From assembly GCA_947460565.1 (NCBI GenBank), contig CANHJJ010000082.1, positions 1 to 7,511 of the forward strand: a stretch of DNA of 7,511 nucleotides, in the 5' to 3' direction. The translations under genes and the position numbers were made by a program. Below, piece by piece: positions 1 to 6,487 of this stretch. Below the pieces are notes generated by a model. The model did no database searches, was not told the DNA's origin, and saw nothing but the letters and a program-made list of their open reading frames with translations. Every line of letters starts with the position of its first letter. Position 1 is the stretch's first letter. Source of the stretch: Bacteroidota bacterium. GTDB lineage: Bacteria; Bacteroidota; Bacteroidia; UKL13-3.

Positions 1-697
1 CCTTTGTATGCGGATAGGAATTAAAATAGCCTTGCTGTTTTTCCATTTCCTCGTATCTAGCACCATCATATAATTTGAAAAACAAAAAACGCTTGTCCTC
101 ACTCATGCCCATGGTGCCGCGTTTGGCTGTAATGATAACTGGGTAGATATTATTCTCACGTTGATCATAAATCATGATGTCATACATCTCCTGCGTAGTC
201 TTGTCCTTCTTGCCCACGCGCATGGTAATTCCTTCGATACCCGTATAAAACACACCCTCAGTGATGGCTAAAGAAGGTTTTTGTTGCCTTACATCATACA
301 ATAATGAACTGCGTTTAAGATTAGCCTGAGGAATTAAAATATTAGAAACAAAAAAAGCGAAAAGAGATATGCCTACCATCACCAACATCATAGGTCTAAA
401 AATTTTCATGGTAGAGATACCTGCCGCCTTAGCAGCCACTAGCTCATAGCTCTCGCCTAGGTTACCAAATGTCATGATAGAGGCTAATAATACCGAAAGA
501 GGCAATGCCTGCGGAATAAGACTGGCAGAAAAATAAAACATCAATTCAGCAATAACTGTCCACTCTAATCCTTTGCCCACTAGCTCATCTACATATAGCC
601 AAACCACCTGCATTAGCAGGATAAACATAACTATTACAAACGTGGGGAAGAACGATTGTAAAAAACTACGGACTATTAAAACATTAAATTTCTTCAT
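1..697 (-). CDS. LptF/LptG (YjgP/YjgQ) family LPS-export permease, 3' end cut by window edge
   Basis: This is an inner-membrane permease subunit of the Lpt machine, which (with LptB and LptC) extracts lipopolysaccharide from the inner membrane for transport to the cell surface. The start is the ATG whose complement lies at 695-697. The frame stays open for 232 codons to the left edge, so the C-terminus is missing. Visible parts are a first membrane span at about residues 11-35, a second at about 50-75, the family-typical cytoplasmic segment 'GESYELVAAKAAGIS' at 81-95, and a third span at about 100-124. From about residue 130 begins the region that forms the periplasmic beta-jellyroll domain in this family. 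E. coli LptF and LptG are about 360 residues, so more than half is present. LptF and LptG cannot be told apart from this fragment. It is divergently oriented from the gene starting at 741. Confidence 0.9.
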   Translation of the reverse strand, partial: MKKFNVLIVRSFLQSFFPTFVIVMFILLMQVVWLYVDELVGKGLEWTVIAELMFYFSASLIPQALPLSVLLASIMTFGNLGESYELVAAKAAGISTMKIFRPMMLVMVGISLFAFFVSNILIPQANLKRSSLLYDVRQQKPSLAITEGVFYTGIEGITMRVGKKDKTTQEMYDIMIYDQRENNIYPVIITAKRGTMGMSEDKRFLFFKLYDGARYEEMEKQQGYFNSYPHTK

Positions 698-705
698 TCA
701 ATTTT

Positions 706-719
706 ATAAAAGCTTTTAT
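706..719. promoter_or_regulatory. 14-bp perfect palindrome in the divergent lptF/G intergenic gap
   Basis: ATAAAAGCTTTTAT is its own reverse complement. It lies in the 43-bp gap between two divergently transcribed genes, 8 bp from the permease start at 697 and 21 bp from the start at 741. The gap is so short that the two promoters must overlap or lie inside the genes. Symmetry and position are compatible with an operator, but AT-rich DNA produces such palindromes by chance. A partial match to the Bacteroidota -7 element (TTTATTTG at 715-722, one fixed base off) lies on the plus strand next to it. Confidence 0.3.
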
Positions 720-740
720 TTGTATGAAAAGTAAAAAGCG

Positions 741-1322
741 ATGCAAAATTCATCATTTAAACTTACAAACAAAGAATTTGAATTAATTCTCGATACAGAA
801 TATCCCTTACTCAAAAAAAATGCCATTGACAAAATACAAGCACATTTGCACGAGTTGGGAGAGCAACTTATTGCAAACACACTTATTACAAGACCCTTAC
901 CTGCGAAAAGCTTCAAAATAAGCAAAGGCGAAAATTATTTGAATTTGCCCTACCTAGTGCTCGATTTGCCCAAAATTGGTGGTAACCATTTTCCTATTCT
1001 CTGTCGAACCCTATTTTGGTGGGGTAAATATTTTTCTTTCAATGTGTTTATCAGAAAAGAGATATACAATATGGCTAGCTTTGAAAAAAAGCTTAAAATG
1101 TGCGATTCGGATGGTATTCACTTATTGCGAAGTGACAAAATTTGGCAACAAGATTTGGATACTGAAGATTATAACCAAGTATCAAAATGGCCTGAAAATA
1201 TAATAACCGAAGGACCCTATTTGAAACTATCTATCAAACATCCGATTGAAGAAATAGATACTTTATTTGAAAAAGCTACCTATTATTATGGACTTATCCT
1301 ATCTTGCCTAAACCAAGAATAA
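741..1322 (+). CDS. conserved hypothetical protein, 193 aa
   Basis: I cannot assign a function. The 193-residue product has no signal peptide and no clear membrane span, so it is probably cytoplasmic. Its N-terminal half is charged, with a helix-like stretch at residues 25-50. Its centre has the pattern 'NYLNLPYLVLDLPK' (about 65-78), followed by an aromatic-rich stretch 'CRTLFWWGKYFSFNVFI' (about 88-104). I have the impression of similar 'LPYVMLDYP … FWWG' proteins of about this size in other Bacteroidota, but this comes from memory, not a search. The ATG at 741 is the first in-frame start; an ATG at 724 is out of frame. No Shine-Dalgarno is evident. The TAA stop (1320-1322) shares a base with the ATG of the next gene, so the two are probably translated together from one mRNA. 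Confidence 0.75.
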   Translation: MQNSSFKLTNKEFELILDTEYPLLKKNAIDKIQAHLHELGEQLIANTLITRPLPAKSFKISKGENYLNLPYLVLDLPKIGGNHFPILCRTLFWWGKYFSFNVFIRKEIYNMASFEKKLKMCDSDGIHLLRSDKIWQQDLDTEDYNQVSKWPENIITEGPYLKLSIKHPIEEIDTLFEKATYYYGLILSCLNQE

Positions 1323-1702
1323 TGAAACTAGATTACATCAATAACATCAACGAGTTTGGAGATAAGATTGTCCGATTGTATAACTTTGATGCGGCCGAGG
1401 CCAAGGCCTTCAGCGAATCCATAAGTATGCACATCATAAGTAACAAGTCTAATTTTAATCTGGAATCCGCAACATATATTCAAGCTCAAAATTGCCAATT
1501 GAGCCTAAGTTTATCAGACGAAGATGAGGGGATCATAAGCCTTAAACCAAGGGAATTTGTTTGCAATCTCACTTTATCATCTTACCACAAAATGCTTTTA
1601 TTGATTCAACCTTTTTGTCTGAAAGAAATGAAAAGCTACCAATTTTTATACGAGGATATTGATAACCCCATAGATTTTTTATTTTCACCTAGTGGTAAAT
1701 AA
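1322..1702 (+). CDS. conserved hypothetical protein, 126 aa, coupled to the upstream gene
   Basis: The function is not recognised. The ATG at 1322 overlaps the preceding stop as TAATG, the usual arrangement for translational coupling. A TTG at 1304 would add six residues, but it reaches further into the upstream gene and is the less likely start. The 126-residue product has no signal peptide or membrane span. It opens with a helix-like acidic segment (about 1-40) and then alternates beta-like stretches. It ends with the hydrophobic segment 'YEDIDNPIDFLFSPSGK' (110-126). The overlap suggests that it and the 193-aa protein act together, possibly as partners in a complex. This is inferred from context only. 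Confidence 0.72.
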   Translation: MKLDYINNINEFGDKIVRLYNFDAAEAKAFSESISMHIISNKSNFNLESATYIQAQNCQLSLSLSDEDEGIISLKPREFVCNLTLSSYHKMLLLIQPFCLKEMKSYQFLYEDIDNPIDFLFSPSGK

Positions 1703-1775
1703 AGTACCTGATTTAAATGAAGCTAAGCATGATCTATTCTTTGTTTTATAGCCATTTTATCCATTATTTGCAGAT

Positions 1776-3134
1776 ATGCTAAAAAAGATAATCTATCTTT
1801 TGTTGTTGTTTAGTTTGGTTGCATGCGATGCCACCAAGCCTTTTATGAGTCAGGCGCAAATAGACATGCAAGACAAAAACTACAATGAAGCTGCCAATAA
1901 CTATTACAATATCCTGTTGCTAAAGCCCAAAAATCCTTTGGCTATGGCAGGCCTCAAAACATCAGCACAATTTGTGCTCGATGGAAAATTTGAAAAATTC
2001 AGTCAGCTTGTAATTGAAAACAATGTGCCTGATGCAGTGAAGCAATACCAATACAACCAAAAATACTATAACCGTTTGAAAAGTGTTGGGGTTGATATAA
2101 ATTGGCCTACGATGTATAACGAGGTGTATGAAGATATTAAAGACGAATACATAACAAAACTTCACTATAGCAGCCTTGAACTCATCAACCAAAGAAAATA
2201 CGAAAAGGCAGAAGAGCAATTTACACAAATAGCCGAACTTGATTCAAGCTACAAGGAGGTCACAGTGGTAAGAATGAGCAGCGTGCTAGAACCTCTTTAT
2301 CAGCGTGGTTTAAGGATGATGAAAAACCAGAATTATAAGGAGGCTTATTTCAGTTTCGAGAAGGTATTAGAATACGATACCAAATATAAAGATAGCCAAA
2401 ATTTGAAAGCAGATGCCTTAGAAAAAGCAACCATCACCATTGGGGTTTTACCTATGGGCAATCAAACAAAATTAGATAAGGAAGAAAACCTACTATACAG
2501 CCAACTTGCAAATAAGATTCAGCAAATACCAAATCCTTTTATCAAAGTGCTTGACAAATCGGGCATTGAAAGCAGATTGAAAGATAAACAACTTGAATTA
2601 GCTGCTTTTTTAAATCCTGCTACTGCCGTCAAAACGGCTGAAGGTATTGGTTTAAAATACTTGTTATTCTCTTCTCTTGATAATGCACAAGTTGATAATT
2701 TCAATCCAAGTAATGAAATGAAAGTAGCTTATGAAGCCATCAATGAAAACGTACAAAAGGGAAGGAATGGTGCCTATCAATTTGTAACACGTTTTAAAAA
2801 GGTAAATTATACTGAGACTTATCAGATGCGAAGGGTGGCCTATAAAGTAAATTATCGTTTGGCAAATATCCTTACACTTGAAACTGAAATAGCAGATTCA
2901 GTTGAGATTGAACAAAAGGATGAACAAACCATAGGTAAATATGAAGGTGAATTTCAAAACCTTTACCCATTTTTACCTGCAGGCGATTTTATGCCTGAAA
3001 CACCGACTGCTTGGCGAAATCAATTTACTGAAACCAAAAGAAACCTACTTAGTATTTCCATTTTGAGCACAAATTGTAGCCAAGCTGTAATTGAAAGAAT
3101 AGTAGCTGATATCAGCTTTTATATAAATAAGTAA
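1776..3134 (+). CDS. lipoprotein with TPR repeats and a CsgG-like domain, 452 aa
   Basis: The N-terminus is a lipoprotein signal: MLKK, a hydrophobic core, and the lipobox 'LVAC' with the lipidated cysteine at residue 17. The mature protein should be anchored by lipid in the cell envelope. After it come tetratricopeptide-like helical pairs at about 24-60 ('DKNYNEAANNYYNILLLKP'), 130-160 ('RKYEKAEEQFTQIAELD') and 171-206 ('QNYKEAYFSFEKVLEYD'). From about residue 219 there is a CsgG/FlgT-like domain: the opening strand 'ITIGVLPMGNQ', then 'LNPATAVKTAEGIGLKYLL' at 279-297, which matches the family's 'dpataaklgkllGadylvtGsv' pattern. CsgG itself is a curli secretion pore. TPR-CsgG-like lipoproteins in other phyla are mostly envelope proteins of unknown role, so no pore activity is claimed. 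The ATG at 1776 is the only start that keeps the whole signal. No csgE or csgF homologue is in view. Confidence 0.82.
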   Translation: MLKKIIYLLLLFSLVACDATKPFMSQAQIDMQDKNYNEAANNYYNILLLKPKNPLAMAGLKTSAQFVLDGKFEKFSQLVIENNVPDAVKQYQYNQKYYNRLKSVGVDINWPTMYNEVYEDIKDEYITKLHYSSLELINQRKYEKAEEQFTQIAELDSSYKEVTVVRMSSVLEPLYQRGLRMMKNQNYKEAYFSFEKVLEYDTKYKDSQNLKADALEKATITIGVLPMGNQTKLDKEENLLYSQLANKIQQIPNPFIKVLDKSGIESRLKDKQLELAAFLNPATAVKTAEGIGLKYLLFSSLDNAQVDNFNPSNEMKVAYEAINENVQKGRNGAYQFVTRFKKVNYTETYQMRRVAYKVNYRLANILTLETEIADSVEIEQKDEQTIGKYEGEFQNLYPFLPAGDFMPETPTAWRNQFTETKRNLLSISILSTNCSQAVIERIVADISFYINK

Positions 3135-3142
3135 AAAACCAT

Positions 3143-3150
3143 TAGGTTTG
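3143..3150 (+). promoter_or_regulatory. candidate Bacteroidota -7 promoter element upstream of fbp
   Basis: TAGGTTTG matches the Bacteroidota sigma-70-type -7 consensus TAnnTTTG at all fixed positions. It lies 43 bp upstream of the fbp ATG, in the 59-bp gap after the lipoprotein gene. The expected upstream TTTG (-33) element is poor: only TTTT at 3117-3120, about 22 bp away. If active, it would give fbp its own transcript with a leader of roughly 35-40 nt. Confidence 0.4.
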
Positions 3151-3166
3151 CAAAACAGCATAAAAC

Positions 3167-3194
3167 AATACAAACACTAAAAATACAAACACTA
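3167..3194 (+). repeat. 13-bp direct repeat in the fbp leader
   Basis: AATACAAACACTA occurs at 3167-3179 and again at 3182-3194, a period of 15 bp, with the second copy running into the A of the start codon. The leader has no Shine-Dalgarno but is rich in A and C, as in many Bacteroidota mRNAs that rely on an unstructured, A-rich start region. The repeat probably arose by slippage. Confidence 0.6.
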
Positions 3195-4198
3195 TGAGCG
3201 ATTTTAATGTAGTTACCCTCGGACAATTTATTATTGACAAGCAAGTTGAGTTTCCTTATGCAAAGGGAGAATTATCAAGGCTTTTAAGAGATATTGGTAT
3301 TGCAGCCAAAATAATAAGCCGCGAGGTAAACAAAGCAGGTCTTACTCAAATTTTAGGTGAACATGGAAGCACCAATGTGCAAGGTGAAGATGTAAAAAAA
3401 CTCGACATCATTGGAAACGAAATGTTCATTTGGGCGCTCAGCAAAGGGGGCGAAGTTTGTGTGATGGCAAGTGAAGAGAATGATGACATCGTGCCTTTAG
3501 AAGGTACATATTCTAAAAATGGAAAATATGTTATTTGTATCGACCCTTTGGATGGCTCATCAAACATTGATGTGAATGTTTCTATCGGAACCATTTTCTC
3601 TATCTATCATCGCGTATCTGAGCCTGGTACCGACCCTACTATCAATGATGTATTACAAGCTGGAAACAAGCTAGTGGCTGCCGGTTATGTGGTATATGGT
3701 ACTTCTACCATGCTGGTGTATAGCACAGGCAAAGGGGTAAATGGATTTACCTTAGATCCTTCAATTGGTGAATTCTGTTTATCGCACCCTGATATTAAAA
3801 CCCCTGCTGATGGAAAAATATATTCAATCAACGAGGGCAATGCTGCCGAATTTCCCGAAGGCATCAAAAACTATTTGAATTGGGTAAAAGAAACCGACAA
3901 AGCAACAAGCCGTCCATACTCGGCACGTTATATTGGCTCTATGATTGCGGATTTCCATAGAAACCTACTCAAAGGTGGGGTGTTTATTTACCCTCCAACT
4001 GCAAAATCACCTAATGGAAAGTTGCGCTTAATGTTTGAGTGTATTCCGATGAGTTTTATTGCTGAGCAAGCAGGCGGAAAATCAACTACATCAAAAGAAA
4101 GAATCTTAGATATTGAACCATCAGAACTGCATCAACGTGTGCCAATCATTATGGGTTCGCCTAATATGGTTGATAAAGTACTTGAGTTTATGAAATAA
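3194..4198 (+). CDS. fbp: fructose-1,6-bisphosphatase, class I
   Basis: This enzyme hydrolyses fructose 1,6-bisphosphate to fructose 6-phosphate and phosphate, the committed step of gluconeogenesis, in the cytoplasm. At 334 residues it is the normal length of the class I family. The metal site is complete: E94 and E95 in 'ASEEND', D117 and D120 in 'DPLDGSSN' (117-124), and E282 in 'FECIPMSFIAEQAGG'. Substrate-site residues also align with those of the pig enzyme: N213, R245 and Y246 in 'SARYIGSM', Y266, and K276 in 'NGKLRLM'. The N-terminal segment 'KGELSRL' (24-30) and 'GKY' (110-112) resemble the AMP allosteric site, with Ser in place of Thr, so AMP inhibition may be kept. It may have its own promoter (TAGGTTTG at 3143). 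No truncation or frameshift is seen. Confidence 0.97.
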   Translation: MSDFNVVTLGQFIIDKQVEFPYAKGELSRLLRDIGIAAKIISREVNKAGLTQILGEHGSTNVQGEDVKKLDIIGNEMFIWALSKGGEVCVMASEENDDIVPLEGTYSKNGKYVICIDPLDGSSNIDVNVSIGTIFSIYHRVSEPGTDPTINDVLQAGNKLVAAGYVVYGTSTMLVYSTGKGVNGFTLDPSIGEFCLSHPDIKTPADGKIYSINEGNAAEFPEGIKNYLNWVKETDKATSRPYSARYIGSMIADFHRNLLKGGVFIYPPTAKSPNGKLRLMFECIPMSFIAEQAGGKSTTSKERILDIEPSELHQRVPIIMGSPNMVDKVLEFMK

Positions 4199-4223
4199 TC
4201 ATTTTCAGCACAGAATACCAATT

Positions 4224-4313
4224 ATCCGTCTTGTGAGACAGATACTAGCGGGCTTGACTACGGATTTAATATGAAAACGAATTTGTTTTCTAAACCAACC
4301 CATGTCGGAGACA
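4224..4313. repeat. cluster of short inverted repeats, possible REP-like or structured RNA element
   Basis: Three inverted repeats follow one another in the non-coding gap after fbp. An outer stem ATCCGT (4224-4229) pairs with ACGGAT (4260-4265) and encloses the smaller repeats TCT/AGA (4229-4231 and 4236-4238) and AGC/GCT (4247-4249 and 4252-4254), giving a possible branched fold. GAAAAC (4273-4278) pairs with GTTTTC (4285-4290) across 6 bases. TGTC (4303-4306) pairs with GACA (4310-4313) across three. Each stem is short, but the density is unusual for 90 bp of spacer. It may be a dispersed repeat unit of this genome; one copy cannot show that. Confidence 0.35.
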
Positions 4314-4329
4314 CTACTGTTCATCATAC

Positions 4330-4360
4330 ATCCTTAGAGCGCTCTGCTGACTCTAAGGAT
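4330..4360. terminator. 10-bp perfect hairpin between convergent genes, likely bidirectional terminator
   Basis: ATCCTTAGAG (4330-4339) and CTCTAAGGAT (4351-4360) form a perfect 10-bp stem around an 11-base loop. The hairpin sits 7 bp past the stop of the minus-strand secreted-protein operon and 131 bp past fbp, so it could end transcription from both sides. No U-tract follows on either strand, so it is not a textbook intrinsic terminator. AGAGCGCTCT (4336-4345) is itself a palindrome and offers a competing fold. Confidence 0.5.
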
Positions 4361-4367
4361 AGTTGTG

Positions 4368-5240
4368 TTAGAAAGCCCTTACCCCTCGAACTTTGCGGGC
4401 AACAGACTTAGCTTCATTCTTGTTAACTCCAAATTCAAAATCACTCATTAATGCTTGCCAAGAACCATACTCTGTGCTGCTCCAATACCAGTATGTTAAT
4501 TGCATATAATTACCAGCTCGAAGTGCTTTTTGTACCACAAAACGATTGCGATATAACAAGGATAATTCATCAATACTTGGTATATACCACCCTGAGCCCA
4601 GTGATGCAATATAAGTTTTAGCAGGGCTATTATTTATTAAATTGGTGTTATATGCACCGTCATCGGTGCTACTAGCACTAACACCAGTTATTGTTGTTTG
4701 CCACACAAGATTAGTACTACTTTCACTAAGTGCTATAATAAGACCATGCTCCAAACCATCACTTCCCCTATAAAGATAAAAAACTATTCCATCATTATAG
4801 GTTTCTCCAATGTAATGAGTAAAACCACCAATAGGTCCAGCTGCATATAATGCATAAGGCACACTCATCAATTGCTGCACACCCATAAATGAGTAGTTGT
4901 TACCAGTAGCAGTGGTATCCAATTCAACTTGCAAAAACTTGGCATTATTGCCCCAATTTACACCCGCCAAAGTACCAGTAATAGGCGTTCCCATGCCCAC
5001 ATTTAGGTTAAACATACCCAAGGCATTGGTGGTGGTGGTATGGGTTTCTTTAAAGGCAACTGCGCCTGTAGCCGTACTATCCAAAATACTAAAGCGTACT
5101 TTAATAGCTGTATTGGTTAGTGCTTGTCCGTTGGCTTTTCTTGCAGCCGCTTGGTAAGGTATGCCAAGTGGTGCTTGGGCTTTTGTGCTTGCGAAAAGCA
5201 ATATTGAAAATAGTATTAATATTAGATTTTTAGCTTTCAT
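4368..5240 (-). CDS. secreted two-domain protein with DUF1566/Lcl-like C-terminal domain, 290 aa
   Basis: A signal peptide (residues 1 to about 22, ending 'FASTKAQ') indicates export. Residues 24-133 form a domain common in secreted Bacteroidota proteins, running from 'IPYQAAARKANGQ' through 'ETHTTTTNALGMFNLNVGMG' to 'FMGVQQLMSVPYALYA'. Residues 140-290 resemble the DUF1566/Lcl C-terminal family (also close to Fibrobacter major-paralogous domains): 'GIVFYL' and 'HGLIIA' early, 'GWYIPSIDEL' at 217-226, 'YWSSTEYGSWQA' at 252-263, and the closing 'VRGVRAF'. The family's role is unknown; it may bind ligands or adhere at the surface. No type IX sorting domain follows. It is the last gene of the operon, 36 bp after the 264-aa gene and just before a strong hairpin. 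A weak -7-like match (TACATTTT, complement of 5262-5269) lies in its leader. Part of its N-terminal domain is repeated at the right edge of the window. Confidence 0.85.
   Translation of the reverse strand: MKAKNLILILFSILLFASTKAQAPLGIPYQAAARKANGQALTNTAIKVRFSILDSTATGAVAFKETHTTTTNALGMFNLNVGMGTPITGTLAGVNWGNNAKFLQVELDTTATGNNYSFMGVQQLMSVPYALYAAGPIGGFTHYIGETYNDGIVFYLYRGSDGLEHGLIIALSESSTNLVWQTTITGVSASSTDDGAYNTNLINNSPAKTYIASLGSGWYIPSIDELSLLYRNRFVVQKALRAGNYMQLTYWYWSSTEYGSWQALMSDFEFGVNKNEAKSVARKVRGVRAF
4854..4906 (-). repeat. 53-bp module copy 1, shared with 7459-7511
   Basis: This segment encodes the end of the N-terminal domain ('GNNYSFMGVQQLMSVPY') of the 290-aa protein. It matches 7459-7511 at 51 of 53 bases. 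Identity stops abruptly after the codons for 'SVPY', where the two proteins take different C-termini. The second copy runs off the window, so the full repeat is longer than 53 bp. Confidence 0.9.
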
Positions 5241-5276
5241 ATTATTTTTTTCTTTTATGATAAAATGTAAGAATTA

Positions 5277-6071
5277 TTAAGGCCTAACCACCAACACCCC
5301 GTTATTGCTATTGATATCCAATAAGGGATAATCATTAAAATCAACCGAAGCATCACCGTTTAGGTCATTCGCATCATATCCCAATATGCCATCATTGCTT
5401 GCTATATCAAGTGCAGGGTAATCATTAAAATCTACGGAACCATCTTGTGTAATGTCGCCACTGTACATCGCAAAAACACCATTTCCCATATTTGATAAGT
5501 TATCGCCAAAAGCTTTGTTAGCTGCATTGCTAAAATTATAAGATGCCCCCAAAGCAGTAATATTTACTGGGCTTGCACTCCAAGTTTCAATGCTATTGCG
5601 ATGTTTTACTACAATAAAGTATGCATTGCCAATAGCACTTGCAGGAATCAATATCTTGGCTGTTCCGTCTGTATTTACAAGGGCATTACAAGAATAAATA
5701 GAATCATAAGGTGCATAGCTGCTGTGAAGTTTAACCTGTATGATGTCCGACACTGTATTTTCTGTTAAAACACCTGGGGTATTAAACAAACTTTGCATTT
5801 TTGAATTGCCCACATAATAGCCTTCAATAAAAGCTGTAAGGTTTATATACACACCCGTATCTATGCTTTCAGGCTGCTGATAGCCTTGTGTAAGCATATT
5901 TGTATGATTACCCAAGGTGGCATAAAAGGTTTCACCTATGGTGGCACTTAGGTTAATATTTCCATTACTGAAATAAGAACCTGCCACAGGTTGTGCCTTG
6001 CGCGTGATAGTTTGCGAGTATGAAACTTTAACAATAATAATTGATAAAATGAATAGTATATTTATTTTCAT
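5277..6071 (-). CDS. secreted protein with two dockerin-like calcium-binding repeats, 264 aa
   Basis: A signal peptide covers residues 1 to about 19 (ending 'KVSYSQ'). Residues 30-67 resemble an N-terminal module of exported Bacteroidota proteins ('FSNGNINLSATIGETF … LTQGYQQP'). Residues 76-171 form a beta-rich middle region starting 'INLTAFIEGYY'. The C-terminus holds two 12-residue EF-hand-like loops as in type I dockerins: DITQDGSVDFND at 206-217 (ligands D206, T208, D210, D217) and DLNGDASVDFND at 236-247 (D236, N238, D240, D247), each followed by 'YPxLDI'. Dockerin-like pairs bind calcium and often mediate protein-protein docking. No cohesin is visible here, and a simple calcium-stabilised fold is equally possible. 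The usual Gly after the third ligand is Ala (A241) in loop 2. It lies 12 bp after the 127-aa gene and 36 bp before the 290-aa gene, within the same operon. Confidence 0.85.
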   Translation of the reverse strand: MKINILFILSIIIVKVSYSQTITRKAQPVAGSYFSNGNINLSATIGETFYATLGNHTNMLTQGYQQPESIDTGVYINLTAFIEGYYVGNSKMQSLFNTPGVLTENTVSDIIQVKLHSSYAPYDSIYSCNALVNTDGTAKILIPASAIGNAYFIVVKHRNSIETWSASPVNITALGASYNFSNAANKAFGDNLSNMGNGVFAMYSGDITQDGSVDFNDYPALDIASNDGILGYDANDLNGDASVDFNDYPLLDINSNNGVLVVRP

Positions 6072-6083
6072 AATAAGATTAGT

Positions 6084-6467
6084 TTATTGAATAATGTTGT
6101 ACTCAATTATAGAAACAACATAACTTCGTCCTGCACCAGCCCAACCTAAATAATCTCCAAATTGTAACCAAATTGTTTCTTTAATTACAGATAATGAAAT
6201 TACATTGTTGTTTCCTGTATTTATTTCCCTTGCAACATTGCTATAACAAGCATTATTTATTGTTAAACAACCTGTTAAATTATTACTAAAATCGCGCCCT
6301 CCACTAATGCCCATAGATTCAATTTTCCATACTTTACCGCTAGGTACTGTATCGAATGTAGTAGTTGTAATACCAGTAAAAGTTCTTACCCTATTAAATT
6401 GCAAATTGCCTTGTGCATAAGCAGCCATTGAAAATAATAGAATGGCTATTGTTAGTATTTTTTTCAT
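6084..6467 (-). CDS. small secreted protein, third tandem paralog, 127 aa
   Basis: The function is unknown. The first 18 residues (MKKILTIAILLFSMAAYA) are a clean signal peptide, and the mature protein would begin 'QGNLQFNRV'. The core has 'DTVPSGKVWKIESMG' (39-53) and ends 'VVSIIEYNIIQ'. These blocks recur in the two genes transcribed before it (6488-6898 and 6917-7378), while the middle, residues about 54-110, is different and has two cysteines (C67, C74) that could form a disulphide after export. The composition suggests a small beta-sandwich, but this was not tested. The ATG at 6467 gives the full signal peptide, and its A-rich leader (…AAAAAACAAC) resembles those of its paralogs. It starts 20 bp after the 136-aa gene. 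Confidence 0.82.
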   Translation of the reverse strand: MKKILTIAILLFSMAAYAQGNLQFNRVRTFTGITTTTFDTVPSGKVWKIESMGISGGRDFSNNLTGCLTINNACYSNVAREINTGNNNVISLSVIKETIWLQFGDYLGWAGAGRSYVVSIIEYNIIQ

Positions 6468-6487
6468 GTTGTTTTTTATATTTAAAA

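Noticed and set aside
716..925. A 69-codon minus-strand reading frame within the 193-aa gene
   Set aside because: It lies antisense inside a longer, well-formed gene and looks like a random AT-rich frame, despite hydrophobic stretches.
1304..1321. TTG at 1304 as start of the 126-aa gene
   Set aside because: The ATG at 1322 overlaps the upstream stop as TAATG, which is a better start; the six extra residues are translated from the end of the previous gene.
1735..1743. TATTCTTTG as a -7 promoter element for the lipoprotein gene
   Set aside because: The spacing between TA and TTTG is three bases, not two, and no -33 element is visible. The 73-bp gap 1703-1775 shows nothing else I can support.
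1962..2228. An 88-codon minus-strand frame with hydrophobic segments
   Set aside because: It is fully antisense to the TPR lipoprotein gene, whose domains are clear.
3346..3594. Antisense frames within fbp (3346-3594 and 3685-3867)
   Set aside because: They are shadows of a strongly recognised enzyme gene and show no family features.
4199..4367. CRISPR array or tRNA in the structured spacer
   Set aside because: The stems are unlike each other and not regularly repeated, and no acceptor, anticodon or T-arm pattern can be built.
4897..5157. An 86-codon plus-strand frame opposite the 290-aa gene
   Set aside because: It is antisense to the conserved N-terminal domain, and its hydrophobic composition follows from the Thr/Ala-rich sense strand.
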